From Persicirhabdus sediminis (lineage in GTDB: Bacteria > Verrucomicrobiota > Verrucomicrobiia > Verrucomicrobiales > Akkermansiaceae): a DNA stretch of 64,000 bases. The stretch spans positions 124,001-188,000 of the forward strand of contig NZ_JAENIM010000039.1 in the NCBI RefSeq assembly GCF_016595495.1, given 5' to 3'. Of this stretch, positions 8,537-16,486 are shown in pieces. Below the pieces are notes generated by a model. It made no database searches. It was given only the letters and a program-made list of their open reading frames with translations, and was not told where the DNA came from. How positions within the stretch are numbered: the stretch's first letter is position 1; the number at the start of each line of letters is the position of its first letter. The position numbers and the translations under genes were made by a program.

Positions 8537-9853
8537 TCACATGAGTTCTTTAAGTAATCCTTCTCCTTGGGAATCAATGGTCAGCTGGACTTTTTCACCG
8601 CGACCATTATCGAGGTGGCTGTGTGGGTTGATGCCTAAGTTGTGATAGATGCTGCCGATAAAATCTTCCGGATACACTGGGCGCTCGGCGACTTCCATGC
8701 CGGTGGCGTTAGAGGCACCAACGACATGGCCACCGGTAAATCCACCGCCGCCAATCATGGATGAGAAGACCGCTCCATGGTGGCCACGTCCGCCATTCCA
8801 TGGTTCTTCCCATTTTACTTTTGGCGTGCGACCAAATTCCCCTGAACACCAAACGATGGTTGAGTCTAGCAATCCGCGCTGGGCGAGATCTTCAAATAGC
8901 ATTGCTAGGCCTTGGTCCATCTGCGGCATTTTTTGGTTCATCGAGTTGAAGTGCATCTTGTGGGTATCCCATCCTCTGGCGTTGATAGACACGTAGCGCA
9001 CGCCATTTTCTACCAATCGGCGTGCCATCAGGCAGCTTTGGCCAAAGGTATTGCGGCCGTACGCATCGCGCATAGCATCTGGTTCGTCAGCTAGATTAAA
9101 TACTTCGCGGGCATCACCCAAGATCATTGAATAAGCATCTTCTTCTGCCTCATCTAATTTTTTAAATGCTTGGCTGTTGGGGTGGGCATTAGCCAACGTG
9201 TCTAATGAATGAAGCAGGTCGCGGCGGCTCTGCTGTCTGGCATCAGTGATGCCTTGGGCGATGATACCTTGGACGGCAAATGGATCTTTGCTAGGGTCGC
9301 CACCAGTAGAAAATGGTTTGTAGCGAGGACCAAGAAATCCTTCCTCCGAGAAGCGACCGTGTGGCTGGGTGAGCACGATGTATGGAGGCAGCAGTCCTTT
9401 GTAGCCGGCGTCGTATCCTTTGAATTTTGATACCACAGAACCAATACACGGATAGACTTGGCCATCGCCGGGTTTGCGGCCCGTTTGCATCAGATAAGAT
9501 GCGGTTTCGTGGCCGTTGATGCCATGAGTCATGCTGCGGATGATAGAAAACTTGTCCGCCTGTTTGGCCATCAATGGCAGTTTTGAGTTCAACTGCATGC
9601 CGTCCGCTACGGTATTGATCACTTCATTAAATGGACCTGTATAATCGGCACCAGCCTGTGGTTTAGGGTCGAAGGTGTCTAGATGCGACGGGCCGCCCCA
9701 CATCCAGATTTCTATCACAGCCTTTGCTTTTGCTGTTGGGTGTGTCGTCTGGTTGGCACCGAGGACGGATTGTGCAAAGGGGAGTCCCATTGCCGTGGCA
9801 GCGGTCGTTTTGATAAACTGTCGTCTAGTAAATGGGGTGTTCGTACTTCTCAT
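8537..9853 (-). CDS. DUF1501 family exported protein
   Basis: 438 residues. The N-terminus carries a twin-arginine-like signal (TRRQFIKTTAATAMGLP), so export in folded form is plausible. Family marks include WMWGGPSHLDTFDPKP, SMTHGINGHETASYLMQTG, WDTHKMHF and GEFGRTPKVKWE followed by a His-rich GRGHHG and a Gly-rich GGGGFTGGHVVG. These resemble the metal-binding layout of the alkaline phosphatase/sulfatase superfamily, to which DUF1501 is distantly related. A hydrolytic role is plausible but untested. It lies between the PPC gene and the DUF1549 gene (12-base gaps), the usual arrangement in the PVC superphylum. Confidence 0.93.
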   Translation of the reverse strand: MRSTNTPFTRRQFIKTTAATAMGLPFAQSVLGANQTTHPTAKAKAVIEIWMWGGPSHLDTFDPKPQAGADYTGPFNEVINTVADGMQLNSKLPLMAKQADKFSIIRSMTHGINGHETASYLMQTGRKPGDGQVYPCIGSVVSKFKGYDAGYKGLLPPYIVLTQPHGRFSEEGFLGPRYKPFSTGGDPSKDPFAVQGIIAQGITDARQQSRRDLLHSLDTLANAHPNSQAFKKLDEAEEDAYSMILGDAREVFNLADEPDAMRDAYGRNTFGQSCLMARRLVENGVRYVSINARGWDTHKMHFNSMNQKMPQMDQGLAMLFEDLAQRGLLDSTIVWCSGEFGRTPKVKWEEPWNGGRGHHGAVFSSMIGGGGFTGGHVVGASNATGMEVAERPVYPEDFIGSIYHNLGINPHSHLDNGRGEKVQLTIDSQGEGLLKELM

Positions 9854-9865
9854 AGGTGCAATTTG

Positions 9866-11584
9866 TTAGTGGTTGTAGAGAAACTCCTTACTGTTGATGA
9901 GTGCCCACGCGATGTCTTGAATGGCGATGGCGTTAGCATTTGCAGGAGGTGCGGTCCTTCTATTGTTTTGGCGTTTTTTTTCAGCTGCCGCTGCTTGGTT
10001 TTTATTTTTGTTAGCGCGCTGCTGATTATTGGTTTTTGCAGGTAGATGTTTGGCGCGGTAGGCCATGGCAATTTGCATTTCATCCTCACTCGGGTAACGC
10101 GCTAGCAGGTTTAGATAGAGTTCGGAAATGGCCTGTTCTGGCTTGGCGGTTGCGCGTTGAGATAGTTTTCTAATCAATGGACTGGTACGCACCCTGACAT
10201 GCATTTGTTGTGAGTTCAGCAGGTAGAGTCGCTGGAATTCGTTAGGTGTATGTTCACGCTCAGATAGATAGCCAGTATCGCGAGATGGACGGCCAAACAT
10301 ATCAAGAAACTGGCTGGTAATACTACCGTCAGCTAGCGTGATGGTGCGGTTGTCTTTGGGGATAAAGGTAAATGGTTCGGGGATGGGGCTCCAGTAGTTC
10401 TCTACGGTATTGCCAAATTCGTTGAGCGCATCAATGAGTACTTCGGCATCTAATCTGCGTAGCGCATAATGGGCAAACAGCGCGGTAGATTTGGCATCGT
10501 CAGTGCGAGCAATGCTAGATTGCTGATAGGTTCTAGAATTTAGAATTTCTCGGTAGAGTGCTTTGAGATCGTAGTCGGCATTTACCAGCTGGTTTTGCAG
10601 GTATTCTAGCAAAGCTGGGTTAGATGCTGGATTGCTTGGATGGATGTCGTCAGCTGGATGAATGATGCCCTGGCCCATGAGCCAGTACCAAATGCGGTTG
10701 CAGATACTCTGTGTGAACCATTGGTTGTCACTGTTAACTAGCCAGTTAGTAAAGGCGATGCGTGGGTCTTCACCCGCGGCTAGGCTGATTTTGCTGCCGT
10801 CGGGGAAAATGTAATCTTGTTGGGGTGTTGGTGCTGGTTGGTGAAATACAATCTCTTCTTTCCATTCCTGAGTTTGCTTGAACTTCAGCTGGCTGAAAAA
10901 GCTAGCTAGTTGGTTCACATTTTCCTCACTCCAGCGGTCGGTGCGCGACCCCATAAATGTGAGCGCTACGATCTCGGCAATGTCGGCGGGTGAGTGGCCC
11001 TGGCCAGAGCGGTAAAAGTTCACTTCTGCTTGGCGAAAATTGCTGCCGTTAGCTAGTAACAAAGCACGGGCAAATTCGTCATAGCGCAGGTTGTTTTGGA
11101 TTTGTTGGCGAATCCACCTTTGATAGCTTTGCACTCCTTTGGGCCATAGGTTGATAGGAAATTCTGATTTTACCCGCAGCACGTCGCACCATTTGAGCGT
11201 CCAGTAGTCGGTGAAGTTTTCGCTGTCTAGCAGCTCGTCTATCAATCTAGCGCGTTTATCGCTAGCTGGATCTTGGAGGAATGCTTTGACCTGCTGGCCG
11301 CTGGGCATTGTTCCCGTGATGTCGATGTAGATGCGGCGGATAAATACGGCATCGTTGCACGGTTGGGCGCTGACGATGTTGTGTTTGTTGAGTTCAGCGA
11401 AGACGAGTTGATCAATTTGACTAGGAGGTGTTTTCCACTCACTATCATGGTAGATTTGGTCAACGCTCGGCGCGGGTGATGGGGCTGGCGCGTTGCTGGA
11501 TATTTGTTCCTCCGCCAACAATTGGCCAAGAGATACCATTAGAGTTAGGGCCAAAGTGGCCACTTTTTGTGTACCTGCTTTCAT
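9866..11584 (-). CDS. DUF1549/DUF1553 family exported protein
   Basis: 572 residues with a signal peptide (about 1-24, ending LLA). The N-terminal half carries DUF1549 marks: IDQLVFAELNKHNI, FIRRIYIDITGTMP, LIDELLDSENFTDYWTLKWCD. The C-terminal half matches DUF1553: FTNWLVNSDNQWFTQSICNRIWYWLMGQGI, LLEYLQNQLV, LYREILNSRTYQ and the closing NSKEFLYNH. There is no fused cytochrome c domain, unlike many planctomycete relatives. An Asn/Lys/Ala-rich low-complexity insert (about 515-550) lies near the C-terminus. It is the promoter-proximal gene of the DUF1549-DUF1501-PPC set. Function unknown; such sets are often linked to polysaccharide use. Confidence 0.92.
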   Translation of the reverse strand: MKAGTQKVATLALTLMVSLGQLLAEEQISSNAPAPSPAPSVDQIYHDSEWKTPPSQIDQLVFAELNKHNIVSAQPCNDAVFIRRIYIDITGTMPSGQQVKAFLQDPASDKRARLIDELLDSENFTDYWTLKWCDVLRVKSEFPINLWPKGVQSYQRWIRQQIQNNLRYDEFARALLLANGSNFRQAEVNFYRSGQGHSPADIAEIVALTFMGSRTDRWSEENVNQLASFFSQLKFKQTQEWKEEIVFHQPAPTPQQDYIFPDGSKISLAAGEDPRIAFTNWLVNSDNQWFTQSICNRIWYWLMGQGIIHPADDIHPSNPASNPALLEYLQNQLVNADYDLKALYREILNSRTYQQSSIARTDDAKSTALFAHYALRRLDAEVLIDALNEFGNTVENYWSPIPEPFTFIPKDNRTITLADGSITSQFLDMFGRPSRDTGYLSEREHTPNEFQRLYLLNSQQMHVRVRTSPLIRKLSQRATAKPEQAISELYLNLLARYPSEDEMQIAMAYRAKHLPAKTNNQQRANKNKNQAAAAEKKRQNNRRTAPPANANAIAIQDIAWALINSKEFLYNH

Positions 11585-11736
11585 AGGACATCAATGGGTG
11601 ATTGCTGAATTAGTAATACCTATGAGTGTGATGGAAAATTACATAAATTCGATTTAATTAACTTTATTTCCGCAATTTTCTCTAGATTAGTTTGAATTTC
11701 AGTTGGTAAATGACCACAGCTGATGGGGTGTATTTT

Positions 11737-11742
11737 TATAAT
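11737..11742 (+). promoter_or_regulatory. Candidate -10 element for dapB
   Basis: A perfect TATAAT 41 bases before the dapB ATG. The -35 is weak: the best hexamer is TGACCA at 11711 with a long 20-base spacer. Transcription would begin near 11749. Confidence 0.4.
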
Positions 11743-11783
11743 CTGCACTCGCATATCCATGCTAGCTGTGATTAAACCACGGC

Positions 11784-12524
11784 ATGACAAAACTTCTCAT
11801 AACTGGAAGCGGTGGTCGCATGGGCCAGGCATTGATCGAGGCGGGCAATTTGGACGCAGAGACTGAGGTTACAGCGACTCACGATAAAGGTGAAGATCTA
11901 GCAGCTGCCTTTTCTGATGTGAATGCGGCGATTGATTTCACCATGCACAGTTTCACCAAGCAGGTGCTTGAGCAGGCGCTGGCGACCAATACGCCACTGG
12001 TGATTGGAACCACTGGCCACAGTGACGAAGAAAAAGCGGCGATTGTAGAAGCTTCTAAAACACTGCCAATCGTATTTGCAGCTAACTACTCTATCGGTGT
12101 AAATACACTTTTCTGGCTGACTAGCAAAGCGGCACAGATTCTTGGCAATGATCGATTTGACATCGAGGTGACAGAAATGCACCACCGTCACAAGATTGAT
12201 GCGCCATCTGGCACCGCTCGTCGTTTGCTAGAAATTCTCAACGAAGAAACTGGTACTAGCTACGAAGATGACGTGGCTCACGGTCGTGTGGGTAATATCG
12301 GTGCACGCCCTAAGCGTGAAATCGGCATGCACACTCTACGCGGTGGCGATGTGGTTGGTGATCATACCGTGATGTTTGCCGCTGACGGCGAGCGCGTGGA
12401 GCTCACCCATAAGGCGTCTAGCCGCATGACATTTGCCTCTGGCGCAGTGCGCGCGGCTGTGTGGTTGCAAGACCAGCCAGCTGGTCTCTACGACATGCAA
12501 GACGTACTTGGCCTCAAAGGCTAA
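11784..12524 (+). CDS. dapB: 4-hydroxy-tetrahydrodipicolinate reductase
   Basis: Reduces hydroxy-tetrahydrodipicolinate to tetrahydrodipicolinate in the diaminopimelate/lysine pathway. 246 residues. The nucleotide-binding loop is ITGSGGRMGQ at the N-terminus; VIGTTGHS (73-80) and AANYSIGVN (99-107) follow; the signature EMHHRHKIDAPSGTA (131-145) holds the catalytic His and Lys. First gene of a tight dapB-folK-panB run, 9 bases before folK. The grouping mixes lysine, folate and pantothenate pathways, so it reflects shared transcription rather than a pathway. Confidence 0.96.
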   Translation: MTKLLITGSGGRMGQALIEAGNLDAETEVTATHDKGEDLAAAFSDVNAAIDFTMHSFTKQVLEQALATNTPLVIGTTGHSDEEKAAIVEASKTLPIVFAANYSIGVNTLFWLTSKAAQILGNDRFDIEVTEMHHRHKIDAPSGTARRLLEILNEETGTSYEDDVAHGRVGNIGARPKREIGMHTLRGGDVVGDHTVMFAADGERVELTHKASSRMTFASGAVRAAVWLQDQPAGLYDMQDVLGLKG

Positions 12525-12533
12525 ATTTTCCTG

Positions 12534-13058
12534 ATGAAACGGTCAGCTGAGAGCCATCGTGTAGGCATCGCATTGGGGTCGAATTTGGGCTCGCGCATTG
12601 GAAACCTGCGTGAGGCCCGCAAACGGCTTTGGGCCTTGTCTGACAATGCTGCTAGCTGCCTGCAGGCGCCGGTGTACCAATCAGCGCCGGTTGGCTGCCC
12701 TGATGACTCGCCAGATTTTTTTAATACGGTGGTGGAAATCAGCTTTGCTGGCAGTCCAGAGGAGCTGCTTCGGTTGACTCAGGCTATCGAGTTCCAGCTA
12801 GGCAGGCAGCAAAGTGAAGTGCGCAATGCACCGCGTGTGATCGACGTCGACATTTTGTATTTTGGCGATGAGATTGTGCGTTCCGACGAGCTTGAGCTGC
12901 CGCATCCACGGATGACGGACCGCTTGTTTGTGCTGCAGCCACTTGCGGAAATTTGCCCCCAGCTGATATTACCTAGAGATCAAGTGACCATTCTCGAGCA
13001 CCTAGAACACCTCGATAGCGGCGAAGAGCCACTCGGGCTGGTGCAGACGAATTGGTAA
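12534..13058 (+). CDS. folK: 6-hydroxymethyl-7,8-dihydropterin pyrophosphokinase (HPPK)
   Basis: Transfers pyrophosphate from ATP to 6-hydroxymethyl-dihydropterin in folate synthesis. 174 residues, typical of a single-domain HPPK. Visible marks: GIALGSNLGSRIGNL near the start, DFFNTVVEI, LTQAIEFQLGRQ, and the metal-binding APRVIDVDILYFGDE followed by LPHPRMTDRLFVLQPL. The two Asp in DVDIL are the expected magnesium ligands. It lies 9 bases downstream of dapB and 28 bases upstream of panB. Confidence 0.95.
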   Translation: MKRSAESHRVGIALGSNLGSRIGNLREARKRLWALSDNAASCLQAPVYQSAPVGCPDDSPDFFNTVVEISFAGSPEELLRLTQAIEFQLGRQQSEVRNAPRVIDVDILYFGDEIVRSDELELPHPRMTDRLFVLQPLAEICPQLILPRDQVTILEHLEHLDSGEEPLGLVQTNW

Positions 13059-13086
13059 ACAAGCCCCCAAATTCCATCCATAGAAA

Positions 13087-13845
13087 ATGACAGGACAAGA
13101 AAAAGCCGAGGCGATTCGCCAGTTGAAAGGCGAGCGCGACATATCAGCTCTTACCGCCTATGATTATCCTACCGCTCGCCTGCTAGATGAAGTTGGTGTC
13201 GATGTATTATTAGTTGGCGATTCTTTAGGCATGGTCGTGCTCGGCTATCCAGATACCACGCACGTGACGATGGATCACATGGTGCATCATGTCGCTGCCG
13301 TTGCTCGTGGTAGTAAAAATGCTCTGGTCATTGGTGATTTGCCAATTAACAGCTACAATACCCCTGAGCAGGCATTGGAAAATGCCCGTCGCCTGGTAGA
13401 AGCTGGCGCTGATTGCGTGAAGCTGGAAGGTGGCGTGCGCCAGGTGGATAAAGTTCGAGCCATCGTTTCCGCTGGCATTCCTGTAATCGGTCACCACGGC
13501 ATGTTGCCGCAGCGTGTCCTCGAAGAGGGGGGATACCACAAAAAAGGCAAAAGTATCGAAGAGGCCAAAGCCATCACCGAAGGCGTGACGGCTCTGCAAG
13601 CAGCCGGCTGTTCTGCGGTGGTTTTGGAAAGTGTGGTACCAGCATTGGCCAAACGCATCTCCGAGGAGCTGGAAATTCCCACTATTGGCATTGGATGTGG
13701 CAAAGGAAACTGTGATGGCGAAGTGGCTGTGATCACTGATATCACAGGCGCCTATCCGTGGTTTGTTCCGCCATTTGCCTACGTGCGCGCTGATTTTGCT
13801 GGCGAGATGAAACGTGTCGCCAAAGAATATATCAACGCGATCTAG
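13087..13845 (+). CDS. panB: 3-methyl-2-oxobutanoate hydroxymethyltransferase
   Basis: Makes ketopantoate from alpha-ketoisovalerate and methylene-tetrahydrofolate, the first step to pantothenate. 252 residues, in the normal range. Motifs: LTAYDYPTARLLDEVG, VLLVGDSLGMVVLGYPDTT with the metal-binding Asp, ADCVKLEGG, VIGHHGMLPQ and IPTIGIGCGKGNCDGEV. Many homologues have GAGxxxDGQ at the last site; here it reads GCGKGNCDGE, a conservative variant. Last gene of the dapB-folK-panB group, with a hairpin terminator 14 bases past the stop. Confidence 0.96.
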   Translation: MTGQEKAEAIRQLKGERDISALTAYDYPTARLLDEVGVDVLLVGDSLGMVVLGYPDTTHVTMDHMVHHVAAVARGSKNALVIGDLPINSYNTPEQALENARRLVEAGADCVKLEGGVRQVDKVRAIVSAGIPVIGHHGMLPQRVLEEGGYHKKGKSIEEAKAITEGVTALQAAGCSAVVLESVVPALAKRISEELEIPTIGIGCGKGNCDGEVAVITDITGAYPWFVPPFAYVRADFAGEMKRVAKEYINAI

Positions 13846-13859
13846 GGTCGTCAGCTAGT

Positions 13860-13892
13860 GGTTGCGAACTTATTTCGCAACCTATTTAATTT
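13860..13892 (+). terminator. Terminator after panB
   Basis: GGTTGCGAA (13860-13868) and TTCGCAACC (13874-13882) form a perfect 9-bp stem with a 5-base loop, followed by TATTTAATTT. The tail is only moderately T-rich. The hairpin covers the possible TTG start at 13862, which argues for a later start of the next gene. Confidence 0.7.
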
Positions 13893-13912
13893 GGGGTGGT
13901 TACATATTTGTT

Positions 13913-15172
13913 ATGTTTACTTCACCCTTGAGTTTTGCCGAAAAATCCATTCGCAAATTTTCTAGCTGGCCGAGCCAAAAACGTCCGCTACGCTACTTTT
14001 CCACCTCTCTTGTCGTTTGTGGTCTGAGCCAGCTGGCTTGCCCAAATGAGCTGTCAGCTGATGAGCTCAGCTACCCGATCGTCGATACTGGTGTTGAGAT
14101 TTTCACTAATGACAAAGAGGTCATTGATGAGCCTACAGAAGGTCAGGCATTTTATGGTCAAGATGCCCATTTTGCCTCGTTCTATCCAAGCTACGAAGAT
14201 AACGAAGACGGCACCGTCGAAGACCTCGTCACGGGGCTGATTTGGCAAAAAAATATGGGTGAGAAAATGACCTATAAAGAAGCTCTTGAGGCTGCTGAGG
14301 AATGTCAGCTCGGCGGCTACGACGACTGGCGTATTCCGTCTATCAAAGAGCTCTATTCATTGATAGATTTTCGCGGTGAAATGCGCCGTGAAGGTGATGG
14401 CGAGTTATTTATTGATACTGGATTTTTTGACCAACAGCTAGGTGATGAAGATGCTGGCGAGCGACCAATCGATGCTCAAACATGGTCGTCTACATTCTAT
14501 GTAGGCAAAACGATGCGTGCTAGCCGATCTATATTTGGCGTCAATTTTATTGATGGGCGCATCAAAGCCTATCCGCTGAAAAAGCCGCGTAGCCACGATG
14601 AAAATAAAATGTACTTCCGCTTAGTTAGGGGAAATGAAGACTACGGGGTAAACAAGTTTGTTGATAACGAAGATGGCACCGTCACCGATGAAGCGACTGG
14701 CTTGATGTGGCAGATTGAGGACAGTGGAGAAGGCATGGATTGGCAGATGGCATTAGATTACGCTAACAATCTCGAGCTGGCTGGCCACAGCGACTGGAGA
14801 CTTCCTAACGCCAAAGAGCTGCAGAGTATCGTCGACTATAACCGTTCTCCGCAAACGACAAGATCAGCTGCGATTGATCCGCTCTTCTTTGTTAGTGAAA
14901 TCAAAGGCCCAGATAGACGCAAAAATTTCCCATATTTCTGGTCTAGCACAACTCATCAAGATGGTCGCAACCCGTACGACTCAGCAGTGTACTTTGCCTT
15001 TGGTGATGCGCTGGGGAAAATGCACGATCGTGTAATGGACGTTCATGGCGCTGGTGCTCAGCGCAGTGATCCAAAGTCTGGTGACGAATCTGATTATCCT
15101 AAATTCCACGGCCCGCAGGGAGATCTGCGCGCGGTCTTCAACTACGTGCGCTGTGTGCGCGATGTGGAATAG
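13913..15172 (+). CDS. Exported protein with two DUF1566 (Lcl C-terminal) domains
   Basis: 419 residues from ATG 13913. The frame is open back to a TTG at 13862, but that codon lies inside the panB terminator. A basic stretch then a hydrophobic run (LRYFSTSLVVCGLSQLAC) looks like a signal sequence with an unusually long N-region. Two tandem DUF1566 units follow, each with the pattern D-N-E-D-G-T-V, T-G-L-(I/M)-W-Q, a helical A-L segment, D-W-R-(I/L)-P and K-E-L-x-S-(I/L)-(I/V)-D: the first near 95-160, the second near 250-315. DUF1566 is related to FGly/C-lectin-type extracellular domains; binding or adhesion is a guess. Unlinked by function to its neighbours. Confidence 0.85.
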   Translation: MFTSPLSFAEKSIRKFSSWPSQKRPLRYFSTSLVVCGLSQLACPNELSADELSYPIVDTGVEIFTNDKEVIDEPTEGQAFYGQDAHFASFYPSYEDNEDGTVEDLVTGLIWQKNMGEKMTYKEALEAAEECQLGGYDDWRIPSIKELYSLIDFRGEMRREGDGELFIDTGFFDQQLGDEDAGERPIDAQTWSSTFYVGKTMRASRSIFGVNFIDGRIKAYPLKKPRSHDENKMYFRLVRGNEDYGVNKFVDNEDGTVTDEATGLMWQIEDSGEGMDWQMALDYANNLELAGHSDWRLPNAKELQSIVDYNRSPQTTRSAAIDPLFFVSEIKGPDRRKNFPYFWSSTTHQDGRNPYDSAVYFAFGDALGKMHDRVMDVHGAGAQRSDPKSGDESDYPKFHGPQGDLRAVFNYVRCVRDVE

Positions 15173-15220
15173 TAACAATAGCTTGCTGTCAGGTGGTTAG
15201 GGTGATAGAGATGGATACTT

Positions 15221-15613
15221 ATGAAACTCAATTGGTCTCTCATTCTCCCATCTGCGATGGCTTTGACGCTCAGCCAATGTGCCGACACAACGACATCTGC
15301 AGCTGAGTTAGCCACAACGCCAGCTGCAAATGTTCAGCTGTCTAATGATCCACTTAACGTGGTATTAGGCGCGGGTGATGTCACGGTGATGGATGGCATC
15401 AAGGTGGTGTCGATATTGAAAACCTCTAAGCCTAACGTGGAACAAACAAAATTCCAACAAGGTCAAAAGCAGATTGTAGTCAAGTCGCGTGGCAGTCACG
15501 GGCCAGCCGCCATTCAGTTATTTGATACTAAATCTGGTCGCGAGCTCGGCAATGTGATGGCCTACGACGTGAAAGATGGCCAGCCGAGCTGGGCACTGGG
15601 CATGGGCGAGTAA
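15221..15613 (+). CDS. Small hypothetical lipoprotein
   Basis: 130 residues. Signal peptide with lipobox TLSQC at about residues 16-20, followed by a Thr/Ala-rich linker. The mature part alternates short beta-like segments (NVVLGAGDVTVMDGIKVVSIL, KQIVVKS) and ends PSWALGMGE. No family recognised. The cupin gene starts 16 bases downstream, so the two may be cotranscribed. Confidence 0.7.
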   Translation: MKLNWSLILPSAMALTLSQCADTTTSAAELATTPAANVQLSNDPLNVVLGAGDVTVMDGIKVVSILKTSKPNVEQTKFQQGQKQIVVKSRGSHGPAAIQLFDTKSGRELGNVMAYDVKDGQPSWALGMGE

Positions 15614-15629
15614 TTTTACCACTACCGTC

Positions 15630-15992
15630 ATGTCTGATAGTCAGCCATCAAAACCAGCTGATGATTTTATTCCGGTCGCGTCTGGCTCATTGCTAGATCC
15701 ATTGCCTAGTCAGCTGGGCGAGGAAGTATTCGAGATTCTAGCGCAGAGTGATGCGGTGAAGATTGAGCGCATTGTCTCGCGCGGGCATAGCTCGCCAGCT
15801 GAAGGATGGTACGACCAATCACAAAATGAATGGGTGATGGTAGTGAGCGGCGCCGGGGTGGTTGAATACGACAACGGTGAAGAATTCTACCTAGCAGCTG
15901 GCGAATTTCTACATATCCCAGCTCACCAAAAACACAAAGTGAGCTGGACTGACGCAAAACAGCCAACCGTCTGGTTGGCTGTGTTTTATTGA
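15630..15992 (+). CDS. Small cupin-domain protein
   Basis: 120 residues; a single cupin beta-barrel. Motif 1 is degenerate: RGHSSPAEGWYDQSQNEWVMVVSG, with His, Trp and Glu where metal ligands usually sit. Motif 2 is GEFLHIPAHQKHKVSW, with conserved Pro and His. The length and spacing fit the mini-cupin group often annotated as phosphoribosylaminoimidazole-carboxamide-like cupins; the substrate is unknown. ATG 15630 (MSDSQPSK) was chosen because the upstream in-frame stretch overlaps the lipoprotein gene. Its last ten codons form the left and right arms of a terminator. Confidence 0.8.
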   Translation: MSDSQPSKPADDFIPVASGSLLDPLPSQLGEEVFEILAQSDAVKIERIVSRGHSSPAEGWYDQSQNEWVMVVSGAGVVEYDNGEEFYLAAGEFLHIPAHQKHKVSWTDAKQPTVWLAVFY

Positions 15993-16010
15993 TTCCAGCT
16001 GGCTGGAATT
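15957..16010. terminator. Convergent terminator overlapping the cupin 3' end and the haemoglobin stop
   Basis: AAAACAGCCAACC (15957-15969) pairs with GGTTGGCTGTGTTTT (15973-15987) and ends in GTTTTATT, serving the + strand; it lies inside the cupin coding sequence. Beside it, ATTCCAGC (15992-15999) and GCTGGAAT (16002-16009) form a second hairpin that overlaps the stop codon of the minus-strand gene. Confidence 0.7.
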
Positions 16011-16386
16011 ACATCGGGCAGTTTTTCATGAAGTTGGCCACCTGGGTGAAAAACTCTCTCAGCGCGAGCTTGTGGAACTCGCGTAGTTCGACTTCTTCCA
16101 TGGCTTCGTCCATTATCTTTACCCAATGGTTAGCTTCTAGCTGGCCAATCTTGAATGGAGCATGACGCATGCGTAGACGTGGAGCGCCACGTTGCTCAAG
16201 GTAATCTTTAGGGCCCCCAAAGCGCATGATTAGAAATCCTAGCAGACGCTCTTCAGATCCTTCCCAGTCATCATCTGGGTACATTTTACCAATGATTTGG
16301 TCTGTTTTGATGCGGCTATAAAATGCGCTAACAAGCTCACGCAATTTCTCCTCACCGAGGTCTTCATACATATTGTCTACGTCCAT
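16009..16386 (-). CDS. Truncated haemoglobin, group II-like
   Basis: Heme protein of the 2-on-2 globin fold; group II members bind O2 and NO and are linked to respiration or nitrosative stress. 125 residues, as expected. Visible marks: the FYSRIKTDQIIGKMYP segment of helices B-C/E, FLIMRFGGPKDYLEQRGAPRLRMRHAPFKIG with the proximal-side His and the typical RxRHxPF, and the distal-side Trp in ANHWVKIMDEAM. Transcribed toward the cupin gene. No regulator binding site was recognised. Confidence 0.93.
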   Translation of the reverse strand: MDVDNMYEDLGEEKLRELVSAFYSRIKTDQIIGKMYPDDDWEGSEERLLGFLIMRFGGPKDYLEQRGAPRLRMRHAPFKIGQLEANHWVKIMDEAMEEVELREFHKLALREFFTQVANFMKNCPM

Positions 16387-16486
16387 ACAAAGGTGTATAT
16401 ACCGACTCAGCTGGAGATCTCAATGCAGAAAAATACCACCCCGCCAGCTGGCGAGATGGTATCACAAACACAGGGATGAAGAGGTA

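Noticed and set aside
13862-13912. TTG start extending the DUF1566 protein by 17 residues
   Set aside because: The codon lies within the panB terminator hairpin and the added residues have no homologue-like character; ATG 13913 is preferred.
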